Shown here piece by piece: positions 10,951-23,000 of a stretch of DNA of 64,000 nt. Every line of letters starts with the position of its first letter. Position 1 is the first letter of the stretch. Location: assembly GCA_013396635.1 (NCBI GenBank), contig WBMW01000076.1:284217-348216 (forward strand), given 5' to 3'. A program made the position numbers and the translations under genes. The notes below the pieces were generated by a model. It did not search any database and was not told where the DNA came from. It was given only the letters and a program-made list of their open reading frames with translations. This DNA comes from Penelope pileata. Its lineage: Eukaryota > Chordata > Aves > Galliformes > Cracidae.

Positions 10951-13900
10951 GTAAGAAATAATTATTTTTGTTGAGTAACTTGATTTTATCACCAAAACAA
11001 ACCTATGCATAATCTGAAAGCAGATTATTGCCAAATGCACCTTCAGTCCCGTTTAAGGCAGATAAGTGCATAGTCACAGCAACATTGTCCCCAGAGCGAG
11101 TATTCTAAAGGTGGGAAATTCAGAGTTCTGTTTAAAAGAAATTGAAAAATGTCATCAAATCACATCTTAAGACAAAATTGTTTGTATTCCTGTTAGTGCA
11201 ATGAGTGGAGAAAAAAAGAGGAAGCCTGAAGGTATGAAAAAGCTGTGAAAGGATATTGCATGTCGTATTGTTACAGCTCTCTGTCCTTGGATAACTGATC
11301 CCCGGATTGCCCCTTTTGTTTTATAATTCAGTACCATAATGCTTGTCCAGGAATTCACTTTACATTGATAATTTTCCACCCTATATTTACAACTGTCATT
11401 TGTAAACTTTACATAATTTGAGTCTAGTTTTGTAGTATATGAATCAAATTCCATAAGTCAGTCAAAGAGAAATTCAATAGCAAAAGCAGTTTTCAATGAA
11501 TTTTTTCCTTTGTCTGAATAAAAGTTTAATACCCAGATTGTTAACTGTGTTGTTCAAACACTGCACAATCTATTTAAATATTGAAGATTTTATTCCACTA
11601 ACACTATTTTTCTGTATTAAGGTAATACTCATGACAGACTCAACACCTCTTTATTACCTAGTCACTTTTCAATGAAAGTGCTTTAAAGACTGTAATGTTG
11701 GTAACAGTTTCATATATTTTTTTTCTGCCAATGTAAAAGAAAGAATTTTAGATTAAAAGGCTTTTTTTTAAAGAACAAATTAGAAATCCTTATCCCGTGG
11801 AATGATTAAAAAGTTCAATGAACTTCTCTGATAGCACCCTTATGAATTCCTCTTTTAGTATATTGGAATGTAGCATAAAATCTTTTCTCAGCCTTCAGCT
11901 GAGTAACATTTAGTGTGTCCTATAATTATGATTATTTCCTGATGTGTTCTTTGGTTTTTAAGCTATTATTGCCTTTTGGCAATATTTACAGTGTGGGATA
12001 ATAGGTAAAGGACATAATAATAGATATCCACGTACGTAGGCTAGCTCTAGAGATTTCTGATCAATCCATAGACTCTTTCTGTTTCTCTGCTTAGGTTTTA
12101 CCTACCCTGCAAGTTCTTAAAAACCACATAGCAACAGCCATGAATTGCCACTGCTTTACTAGCCATCCTGGTAGGAACATTGCACAGGGGTAGGAACAGT
12201 GTCAGGAATTTTGACTTTCATCAGAGAAGAAGAGTCAAGCAAAGACATATATTCCCATGCAATTTTATACATTTTTCTGATCACTTCCCTGGGGCTTGAA
12301 CATAATGGTGCTTGGAAACTCTGGATTATGCTAGACTTAGGATCCTAGCTCTAAAAAAAAGCAGATCACTGAAAATATATAACATTATATTTGCTACTGG
12401 CTTACAGTCATCATTGTAGGCTACTTTTTTCAGTCATTAGGGGGACTGTACCTTTTAGGAGGTATCATTTTGCAAATGCTTCACCCTTTCCTTGTTCTAT
12501 ATGTTCTTCCTTGGATGGAAATTTCAGAAGTGTTGAAGTGCCGATTTTTCACTTGTACACAGAAATCATGTGTACAGCCATGGACTTTGTTCACTGTGAT
12601 TCTTACTTGATTTGTGTGACATTCAGGTTTGCAAACTCTCCATTGTTTTCCTGCCCATGGCATTGTGCGAATTGTCTTCCAGGAGTGGATCGAACATTAC
12701 TGATGCTGTCTATAAATAACCCCAAACAGCACTCTGAGGAGTGTAAATAAATCTGGAGCTCATTAAGCCAAGTAAAGTGCTAATACTGCAGGACTCAATG
12801 ACACTACTCTATTCAGGAGTTCAGCCTAAGGCATCTCAGTACTCCAGGAAATTTTCCTGAGGCAGGGCTACAAGTATCTTGCGCAAGATTTACTACACAA
12901 CTGTACAGCACAAGGCTCTAAGAAGAGAAATACTTCTGAATACAACCGCATCATTTAGGATGGATGGAACAGCATTTTTGGAGAAGCAGATGGCACAAAA
13001 AGAACCTGAAAAATTCAGGTGCTTCTCTCATTGACAGCACTGAGTTAAGTTCCCACATCGATCCACGGAAAGGAAATGGACCTTGGCAGAAAATATGGAC
13101 TGCCACATAAAATCTGGCTTGTTCATAAAAACATAGGTAGCAGCCAGACTTTCCACACATGCAGTTTTCTGTGCCAGTGAACACAGGACGCACAGAGTTT
13201 TTCAGGTTCTCGAGGAATGAACAATTATTTATTGGAATATTTACCCTCACTAAGATAAAAGGAGAGTTAGGAGCACATGGAGGTTGAAAGTTCAAAATAC
13301 AGGAGGGTTTGATGTCTTCTGTAGCTTTCACTGACAGTGCTTGTGACTTGGGCTAGGAAACCGCTAGATTTGGAAATGTTACTGCAGGTGCCATGTACTT
13401 GTTTGGCAAAGATTTAAACATGATAGAAAGCTGACACAAAATGTAATCACAATTTATATAAACCTAACAGATATCAGATTTTGTCAGAAAAAAATTCAAT
13501 CCTGTTCACTAATCTGCTGTTTGATTGTGTCCGCTAGCAGTTGCCTGGGGAGTGAATGTGAGCACCACGGGTTCTCTCATTCCCTGTTCTGATAACCTGT
13601 GACCTGGGGTTGTTGCATCTTCGCACTTGTATACAGGAATGTGCAAAGACTGCAGAGAATGGAGGGGTAGGAAAAAACTCCTGTAAAAACAGACAAAGAA
13701 TGCAGTTTCTTGCTGTAATTTAGAGTATTTCAGGATAAAAATTCCTCCTTACCTGACAGTTTGGTTAGAATCACGTTTCCAACTACTTCTGACTGATGAC
13801 CAACACTTGTATAGAAATTTTCTTTTCTGAGTTTCTGCCTTACACAGAGGTGAAGCAAGACTTCCATTGACCTGCAGGTGATGTCCTTCCTAATGCAAGA

Positions 13901-16029
13901 CAGACTTCCTCAATGACCTGCCCATCTTAGCCTTCTCTTCTCCAGGCTGAACAAACCTAGTCCATAACCACATCCTAAAAAGGCAGAGGAAGCAAAAGCT
14001 ACACACAAGGACAGCTGGAACAAGGAGTCTCAGGGGAGCAGGAATCTTGCCGGGATCTACAAAATGCTGATCCATTAAAGTATGTCTGCAAGCTTATGGT
14101 GGTTGTCAGAAAAAGGCCTGCAGAACAGAAATGAGTAGGGTGTTGTCTTGCAGGATGGCCGTCTTTAGCTGCATGAAGAAGGTCTTCAGGATCATGAGAC
14201 AGGGAAGCGAAATAGCTGAGATGTATGACCACTACCCCATGTCTTGCAGAGCATGGAAGATATAGGGAATAGAGAGAAATGGAGGTTTATGCCATGGTTA
14301 AAACAGCTCTTTCTCTTCTGCAGTATTTGTTGTTTATGCCTGTAAACACACTTTCCATGACTATCAGGAGCAAATAGCATACATCTTTTTAACTTTTCTC
14401 TGGCTGTGTATTCCTCCTCAAAAGTCCTTGGTTAAAACTCTTTGTTTTATATGCTGAAGTGCAGGAACATCTTGCAACAGTTGAGACACACTGGAACCAG
14501 GTGGGCTTGAAGAAAGGAGGTTTTAGTCAATGACATCTCTGAAAAATGAGTGTTAAAATGAGTCCAGCTCCTTGTAATACCCACAATATCCACAGCTAGA
14601 TAAGATGTCATTACTTTTAAAAGTCTTTGTGTTTTGTTTGTAGTTTTTCTACTAGAAGACTTGGATTGTCCTCATGCCTGAGGAAACTGACTATAATTTG
14701 TGAAACATTCAGACAAGCACCACAGGAAAAAAGTAGACAAAGAGGGAGAAAACATGAGGAAAATAAGAACTCTGCCTTCAGAGAAGAGTTCAAACGCTGC
14801 ATAGAATATGTGATGTGAGAACACTAACTAGACAGAGGAGAAATTGTAAAATACTGAAACGCTGCATGTGAAGCAAACAGAATGTCTTGTGCTGGAGTAG
14901 GAAGAGGGCCCCTATAGAGGAAATGTAATCTTGTATTTATAGGATATATTATATTACTTACCTGAAGGCAACCTTAATCTTGGCATTTTCTAACTGTTAA
15001 ATACTCTCAGCCTTTATAGCATTCTTTTAACTTAAATGTTTTGTTTTTTTTTTCTTCTCATTTAATAATAGTTAAAGTGCAGTTATTTAAAGAAGGTTGA
15101 ATGAAGTTGTGCTAGAAGTCAACTAATAACTCATAAAATTGTGCAAAATGTAAAATATTCCTTTTTCCATTTCATGTGTTATTTATGATATTTCTCATAA
15201 CCTGCAGTGAATTAGTGATATTGAAATATCCTCGCAGATAGTTACTTAAAGGAGAATAAAATATACCATGGTACAAATGGAGTTGGAAAATTCAGTGAAA
15301 GGTTAGAGCCATCATTTCCACAGATATAATTCTAAACGTGAAACATGAGTCCTGGGTACTACCAGTCAGCTGTTTTTTGAGGCTCTCAGCGTGCCTGAAA
15401 TCTCATGTGAAAACTTAATTGCCCCAAACCTACCTCTAGACACACTCAAAAGCACCTCTGCCCAGCTGGTGTTGACTGCACTGACATACAGTTTATATGT
15501 ACCCTTTAAAGAGTATGGAAACCAAGGACTCTTCCAGACATGTTTTTTGCTCCCATTGGTTTTCCCTAGCTGCCTCAAAACACCACAAAGGGAGGTGCAA
15601 TGGGAAGTGGAAGATGCCTTGTGGTGCCTCTTTGCCCAGTAGTTTACCAAGAGCTGTCACCCAGAATGGAGATTGCATTTCAGCACCCTGCCCTAGCTAT
15701 CCAGCTCCTCTGCAGACTGGACATCCTCCAACTCCCAAAAAACCTTTAGTTGGAGCTTTATATGCATATCCTAAAAAGTGTGTCTCTGTGTATACACGCA
15801 TTTGTATATGTATACTTATTCCAGTCTGTTTCTCCCAGCTACATGACTAGATTCATAAATGTTCAAATCAAGGTTAAATCCTCTTCTCAAACTGAAATCT
15901 TTTTCTTCAGAACTGTTGCGCAATCTCATCCTGCACATTTGCCTATCTATAATAACTCCTACATGGGTTACAGTGTACTATTTTTAAGTTCATATGATTG
16001 TTTTAAACTCTCACCCTGATCTGTGTTCT
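10951..16029. other. unassigned AT-rich sequence
   Basis: Mostly AT-rich sequence without a recognised gene. A short patch near 13910-13960 (CTTCTCTTCTCCAGGCTGAA) resembles the reverse complement of a common CR1 ORF2 block and may be a minus-strand CR1 scrap. It is too short to delimit. Confidence 0.45.
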
Positions 16030-17130
16030 TTCATTGCTCCCAGTTCAGTGCCATTTGCAGGCTTCATTCTGCTGTACAAGTTCTTAGCAACACATTGAGT
16101 AATACTCATCTCATGATAGACTTCTACAAAGCTCATTGGTGCATCTTCCATTTTGACAAAAAATCATTGATTACTACTTCTAGTAATTTTCAAATACTCC
16201 AGCTTTATACTCCCTCATCAAAATCTGAGTCTGACAGTTTTTTCCTGATTTGCTTTCAAGATTATCATACAAAGGTGTCAAATTTTGCTGAAGTCTGAAC
16301 ATGACACCTTCTACTTCCCCTTTATCCACAACTCCTACTATTCTGTCAAGGAGTTCTTAAACCATATTTACTGTTTCTAAACCATCTACTTTATATCTTC
16401 TCGTCATCATCCAAGTACCTGCAAATTTCAGTTTGAGTATTTGTTACTGTATTTTTCCAGAAAGTGCATCCTCGCTGGTGTCTAACTCCCCAGCACTTCA
16501 CTTATTCTTTCTTTAAAACTCGCATTATATTTGCTCATTTTCAGTCTTTTGTACTATATCTGTTCTTTGTGAACTGTAAGAATTGTGTAGTTTTTCTTTG
16601 ACATCGTGTCAGTCAGTTCTCTAACTGTTTTGCAGCAAAGCTCAACAGTCTTAGACAATTTCAAAATATCTAACTGAGGTAGATGGAGATTTTACTCTGT
16701 ATGTGATGTTAGCTGTCTGTTGAAAACGACCTTTTTAGCCAAGGCAAATGCAAAATAGGCATTAACGTCTCAGTCTTCTCAGCATACTTTCCCTCTTCAT
16801 TCCTTCCTCCCCCTTCTCCTTGCTGCTAATATAACAGTGCTCACAGCTTAGTCAAATTTCCTTTTTACTATACATAGTAACTCGTATTAGGGTAATTTGT
16901 GCTTGTACCCTTAATGTTATCACTTTAAGGATTTGCCAGCCCTTAACATTAACTCTCCTTTTTTTTTTTTATCTCATAATTTGCTTCCCCTGAGTTTTTG
17001 CCTACCAGTTGTTTGAGTTTAGCAAAATCTATCTTCTTGAAGTCCATTATACAGTTTCCAAGGAATTGCTTCATTGTGATGGAGAACATGACTTCTTTAA
17101 AAATTAAAATAAACACAAATCTATATTTTC
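16030..17130 (-). mobile_element. ancient CR1/L3-like LINE remnant
   Basis: Highly decayed, but the order of recognisable blocks matches the reverse complement of an old amniote CR1/L3-type LINE. Near 16300-16350 a 'ccccTTTATCCACAACTCC...ATTCTGTCAA' block corresponds to the region around RT motif A. At 16725-16780 the sequence reads CCTTTTTAGCC...GCAAAATAGGCATTAA, as in the ORF2 linker. At 17005-17050 a TACCAGTTGTTTGAGTTT...CTTCTTGAAGTCCATT block follows, as further upstream in that family. No frame is intact. Boundaries are approximate, and the divergence implies insertion long before the younger CR1 copies elsewhere in the window. Confidence 0.72.
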
Positions 17131-18700
17131 TATTGGCATCATTTAGTATATATAGGCTTAATAATTCTGCCTTTGTATCAGATGAAGTATCAGAAGAAGC
17201 TGAGTTGCATCTACAGATGTGTTCCAGGGAAATGAACTAAATCATTTAAGGTTGTTCTTTGTTGTTGCTGTTGTTGTTGCTTTAATATTCCTTATAGGTA
17301 TAGCAGTAAAATATTGTGAAGAAAACATTTATGAAAGGCAGGACTCTCCCTCGTCACTTTTATTGTATTCAGAGCATTCCATCTTTATTACCAGATCTAT
17401 TGCTTCTGTGCTGTAAATAATACATATTTCAAGAACTACTTCTTGGCTACACTCGGCAATGAACATCCAGCAGGTAAACCTGCTGCAAGTGTATGTACCT
17501 AATGAGGTAGCATAGGGAATCTGCAGCTTTTGTTTATCTGTTTTCTGACAATTTTTCATTGAGCTAATTTGAAGCAAACAGAAGTGCACCTATACTTTAA
17601 TACTTGATCAAATGTAGACATGCCTGAAGCTGCAGTACCCAGGGATGGGTAACAGATGACTCACCAGTCTGTTCCTCCTGCCACTGCCTGTCCTGACAAC
17701 GAAACCATATATGTTTCCTGAAGACCAGGTGTGCCAAGGATACATTAGGACATTGCACTTTGTGCACAATTTTGGTACACAGCTCTTGATGCAAATTAAT
17801 TGCAGTCTAAGTGTAAGGAAGTAGGTATATACAGACTGGCAAGGACAATGAGGAAAAATATCCGTGAAAATGACAGGATATAGTGTCAGTGCATCAGCAG
17901 CCTAAACTGTTGGTGAAGTTTATCAATACCGTGGAGGTGTTCTGAGCAGGGATTTGAAGGTGATAGTACAGTGAAGCAATATGGAGCCTTATTCCCAAGG
18001 ATGAGGGGAGGCATATGATAGTCATAAAGATGTGATTAAAAATTAAAAGTAGAGAAGCACTGCAACACAAGCTGACTGATGTTAATAGTTGTCTTTGAAA
18101 AATAGTAGTAGTTGGTATCAGAAAATGGAAAAACTTCAGAGAAAAGCAACCGAGTTTATTCTGGAAAACAAGTGGGGAATGAAATTAAAAGCATAACATA
18201 ATCAGAACAATGCTGAGAAATGGTCTCAGCAGTAATACGGGCATGCTGAAAATTCATGAACAAAGCAAGGCTGCGTTTGGCAAGATCAGCAGTAATCATG
18301 TTTCTTCAGTGTTTTAGTAATCAACACTGACATGCTGAGAACTGAGATGAGGACCTGGCTTGTGTCGACAAAAAAGATCATGCAAAAGAATCAGCAAAGT
18401 CAAGCTGTAACCCAGATTAAACATAAGGACATAACATTTGAAGGGAGGGCATGTAATCAGCATGCCAGAACAGGGTGGAGGTCAAGAACCAGTCAAGAAT
18501 AAAATAAGAGGGAGAGATGAAAAGAGGGGGCTTGTACTTCAAAGCTTCTTTTAGGGTGATTTTTAAGCCCAGAGTTAGGAACAGGAAAGCTTTAAATATG
18601 TTTTCTGTACCTAGGGCATTTTATTCAGATGTAATGACAATTTCACATGTCATGTGAGTCTGCTAGGAGGTAATGGACTCAGGAAAAGTGGCAAATCTTC
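17131..18700. other. unassigned sequence
   Basis: No confident feature. A (TTG)-rich microsatellite lies at 17260-17281. A 40-nt open segment at 17434-17473 ends in a CAG/GTAAAC donor but is too short to call. The sequence from about 18100 to 18700 could be further upstream ORF2 of the CR1 that follows, but I could not align it. Confidence 0.4.
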
Positions 18701-20030
18701 AAGAGAAGCCTTCTCAGAGAACGTGACTGGTCCATTTTGTTGTGCAGGAGAACAGGTGGAGGTGAGAGGAGGCCAACATGGCTAAACAAGGAACTCATGA
18801 CTTAAATCAAGCACAGAAAAGCATACAATAGGAGAAAGCAGGAATGCAGTGCCTGAAGTGAATATAGGAACATAGCTCAGGCATGCAGGGATGATACTGC
18901 AAAAATGAATACCTATTGCAATTGAAACTAGACAAGGTTGCTGTTAAGCAACAAAAACAGTTTCTCTACATATGTCAGCAGCAAAAGGAAAAAGTTAGCT
19001 TGCTGCAGAATGGGTGGGCGACCCAGTGATGAAAGGTTTGGAAAGGACTGAAGTATTCATTGCGTTCTTTGCTTCAGTCTTTACTGGCAAGATCTACTTT
19101 CACTCATCCTAGGTCTCCATGACCTGTGGTAGTGTGCGGGGGAGAGCAGTACTAACCAGAATAGAAGAGGATTGAGTTAGAGACCAGTTAGAATTAACTG
19201 GACATGCTGAAGTTAAAATGACCAGATAGGATGCATATAAGGAAGATCAGGGAGCTGGCCAATGCCACTGTGAGGACATTCTGTCATCTTTGAAACTGTA
19301 AGCAAACAGGTTGCTCAAATTTCCAGTAATAAATGAAAGACAAATTTGTTTGTTTTCAAGAAGCCCAAGAAGAAGGATCTACAGAACTTCAGCTGGTCAC
19401 GCTAACTTGGTCTCTGAGAATACTATGGAGCAAGTTCTCCTGGAGGAGATGTCCAATCCATGAACATGACTGTGAACAGCAAGCTTGTATTTACCAATGG
19501 CAAATCATGTGTGACCAACCTCCATGATTCTTCTGATGAGATTATGAGTTCAGTGAACAAGAGAATCGTGATAGATGTCTTTTAATTTGACTTTTGACAG
19601 TCCTACAACTTCCATTTAAACAGATTAGGAAGATATGGACTGGACAGGTGGGCTGTGAGGTAGGTAAAAGCCTGCCTAGACGGTGCCTGTGAGGGTAAAA
19701 GAGAGACCGGCACAGGAGCAAGACCAGTGGAAGACTGGTCTTTTAATAGATGGTAAGGGAAAAAGAGATAAGCTCTTCTCAGAAGTATGTTTAAAAAAAA
19801 AAAAAAAAAAAGGCTATGGGCATAGGTTGCAGTTAGATACAAGGAAAAAAAAATCACAGCTAGTTACCACTAAGCACTGTAATATGTTTCTCAGAGTCTG
19901 TGGAGTCTGTCTGGGCACGGCTCTGAAAAGCCTTAGATAGGGTTGAAGTCATCACCACTTTGAGCAGAGATTGGGACAAGATGACCTCCAGAGTTCTCCT
20001 CTGGCACACACGATTCTAGTATTCTGTATT
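18701..20030 (+). mobile_element. old CR1 LINE with ORF2 remnants and 3' end
   Basis: Plus-strand CR1. Around 18765-18800 the sequence reads AGGCCAACATGGCTAAACAA, encoding the RPTWLNKEL-like start of the ORF2 linker. A CRDD..AK block follows at about 18870. At 19050-19090 the translation corresponds to the FFASVFTGK-like block before the RT domain. At 19490-19520 CAATGGCAAATCATGTGTGA corresponds to the 'F.KGKSC.TNL' segment of the RT fingers. RT parts after about 19650 are deleted or scrambled. A poly-A run (19793-19811) interrupts the copy. The 3' tail reads GATGACCTCCAGAG and ends ATTCTAGTATTCTGTA, a decayed octamer pair. Multiple stops make it non-functional. Confidence 0.88.
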
Positions 20031-23000
20031 GAATTTATCACTTATCTTTTTTCTTCTAAAATTCAAGGTTTAGTTTTGTATCTGATGAATCAACACAATC
20101 AAGGTAGACATAAGCATAACAAAATGATGGTTTAGTAAAAAATGAACTCTCCTCATTTTCCCTTTTATGTTCCTTTCTACTCACTGCCAGCAGTTGTGCC
20201 CCATCCCTTTGTGTTAATTGTTGTTACTCATCAGCTGGGTTCCCAGCTCTTCTGGGAATAAAACAAGTAGGGCACATGAATGACAAATATTTGTAAATTG
20301 CATCTCCATAGTTATAAAATGGTGTTTCATGTCTCTAAGACTTGCTCTTATAAATTAGTTTTCCTGCTTTCATTTTCATTTCATACTTCTTTTAATTAAT
20401 TTGCAGTGTGATGCTATCAGGCATAACTTGAATGGAAAGAAAACAGCTTTTTTGTGTGTTTTAAGTCTAAGCATGATGTATCATAAACCTAGGCAAAACA
20501 ATCATCAGTGTCACTCATTTAAATGGATGAGCCGTAGGATTCTCCTTTATCTGCATGAGGTCAGACATCTCAAAGCAGATCTCTCCCTTGGGAGGCTCAC
20601 TGGGAGGTCACACCATGCTGTGCTGTGAAGAGATTCATCACTCACACTGTAAGTAAAACAGATTGATTACTTCCTCCATCTTTGGTTCATTTTGTCAGGG
20701 CAAAAAGGGAGCCTGTGAACTGCAGGGTTTCACACGTGTTAAAGTATTGACGCTTAACTGCAGTCCCAATGTTTTCTGACTTTACTCTTTCTTTGAGCTG
20801 ATCTCCACATTCTGTCTGCCATCAGTGTCCAGGAAAGAAGATACGCTCGTGGCATTGTTCACCCCCCTCTCCCAGTGCTTGCCTTTCTGTGTGCAAAGTC
20901 TGCAGCCAGTCTGGTAGCTGGCGTGTGCCTTGCTGTAAATTTTACAAGCTTGGCCAGCATGGCCACTGCTTTATAACATGCTTGTCATGGCCCTCAGTGT
21001 GTTGTGTGTGTCCTTTATGATGTTCAGCACACAGAAGGATCTCAAAAATAATGTATCTGATCATTTATTCTGGAGAGAATTTCTAGTGAATGAGAGAACA
21101 GCCACAACTAATGTATCCTGCCAGTGCTTGGCAAGCTGACAGCCCAGCAAGCTGGCTGACCTGCCAAATCTCTTTGTTTGTCATCATCTGCTGAACAGAA
21201 ATGCCTTTCAAAACCTCTTTCTGAGCCCTTTATAAGTCTATCTATCTTCATTTTTATTTTAAATTTTCTCCCTTAACATCTTCCCTTATTTGCCGAGAAA
21301 AAGAAAACACACATTTTTTCCCAGCTGTACCTCTGATAAAGTGGGAAGTTAGAGTGCATTTCTAGGGGTTATGGGAAGTGTTGACATTAAGGGATGAAAG
21401 TCCTTTCTCCTCTGAACCTTCAAATTTATTCTTTTTTTTTTTTACCAGTATCAGAGTGTGCACATATATAAGAACTTTACTAACATTGTACTTTAACGTG
21501 CAAGGGCTTAACTGTATAATTAAATCACTTTTCACTTTCATCTCTAGAATATACATTGAAGTTTTGTCATAAACATTTTGTTTATCATTCCATGTATTGC
21601 CTTTTTATGGGGCTTATTAGCTTTCAAATCCAACATCTAGCTCATCTCATTTCTTATCAACAGTTCACTGAAGTGATTCACATCAGTTCTAATGCCTAAC
21701 TTGTCTTTTTTTTTTTTTTAATTACATTAAGCTTCCTGAATCATTACCTTTAACATATTCTTTAAAGCATTCCTACACTTTGCCATGTTTGAAGGATGCC
21801 ACTGTGCTATATGTATATGGCTGGAAATTGTTTATGTCAACAATGTTAAAAAACCCTTAAGAAATGAACTCTCCTTCTAGAAAGCATTGCCACTATGTTA
21901 GATGTCCTTACACATCATTTGTTGATTTTAGTTCAACAGATGGATCCATCCCCTGTATGGAAAGACATATGACTTTTTATTGCAGTCTGTAGGAAAAACT
22001 CAAGAAACAGGAAACAATGGCACAGGATATCACTGGTGTTTCCTAATGGAAGCACAGCCTTTGGTGCTCCATAATAATCATCAGCAACTCTTCAGGCAGA
22101 ATATGGACTCTGGGCACATCTTCTCAGACAGGATGGACATCCTGAATCACCCCAGTACATTCAGCATCCTCCAGGGTGTTGTAATGAATGCAATAACAGA
22201 AAAAGATACTGAAATAAATACTGACAAAAAGGGAGTTCACTAGAAAGAAGTAGTAAAAAGGACATTCAGTGGAGTATAAAGGCACTGTCTGGAAAAGTCA
22301 TTTTTTTATCCTTTGTATCTTGTAGCCCAGCACATATACCCTTAAGTGACAGGTTTGCTTGGTTCCTATAGAAATGATCTCTGGCTATCGTTATTTTCAT
22401 AATACCTCCTTCTAGTAGTTAGCTGAAAGTGCTGTCCACGGGCTATCCATTCTATCAAGATTTCAAATTCATTATGGTCATTTTTCAGAACAAGAAATCC
22501 ATTTTCTCTTACCCAGAATACGTGAGCTTTGTGTGTTTCTGAAAGGGCACGATTGTGGTGGTGGCTGTTGGTGAGCGAGTAATTGACCGGAGAAACTTTC
22601 TGTATCCACTTCAGCATGATAAAAAGCTAGCGCTGTTCAAAGGAAATATTAAAGGCTTTTCCTTTGTACAGAAACTCATTATTTGATCGGATAGTAAGTT
22701 CAAATAATTCCAGGCAATTTAGTTGGATAAAAAGTAATACAGATGACATAGAATAGAAGGATAACATAGGGGAGGAAAAAATTTACTGTGTAAAATTTAT
22801 AAATAATTTTTAACAGGATGGAGCCCTTGAGATAAGAGATGATAATCTGCTTAGCTAGGATGTTGATGTTACTATTAATATCACACCCTTATGAGCTAAA
22901 AGTAAACTTTTTTTTTCATATCCAACTTGACGCCTCCCAGCTGTTGTGGCTGTGCCACAAAGCAGTGCAGGCTCAGCCGTGCTAAGGGGCTTGGGGGCAG

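Noticed and set aside
10227..10974. Long open frames on both strands crossing 10.45-10.74 kb
   Set aside because: They are held open by the run of N; only the sequence to the right of the gap can be judged.
20407..20628. Open frame after a strong acceptor (TTTTAATTAATTTGCAG)
   Set aside because: No usable donor near its end and no domain; likely chance.
22366..22617. 83-codon minus-strand open frame with protein-like composition
   Set aside because: No recognisable domain, no clear splice signals and no poly(A) tail that would mark a processed pseudogene.
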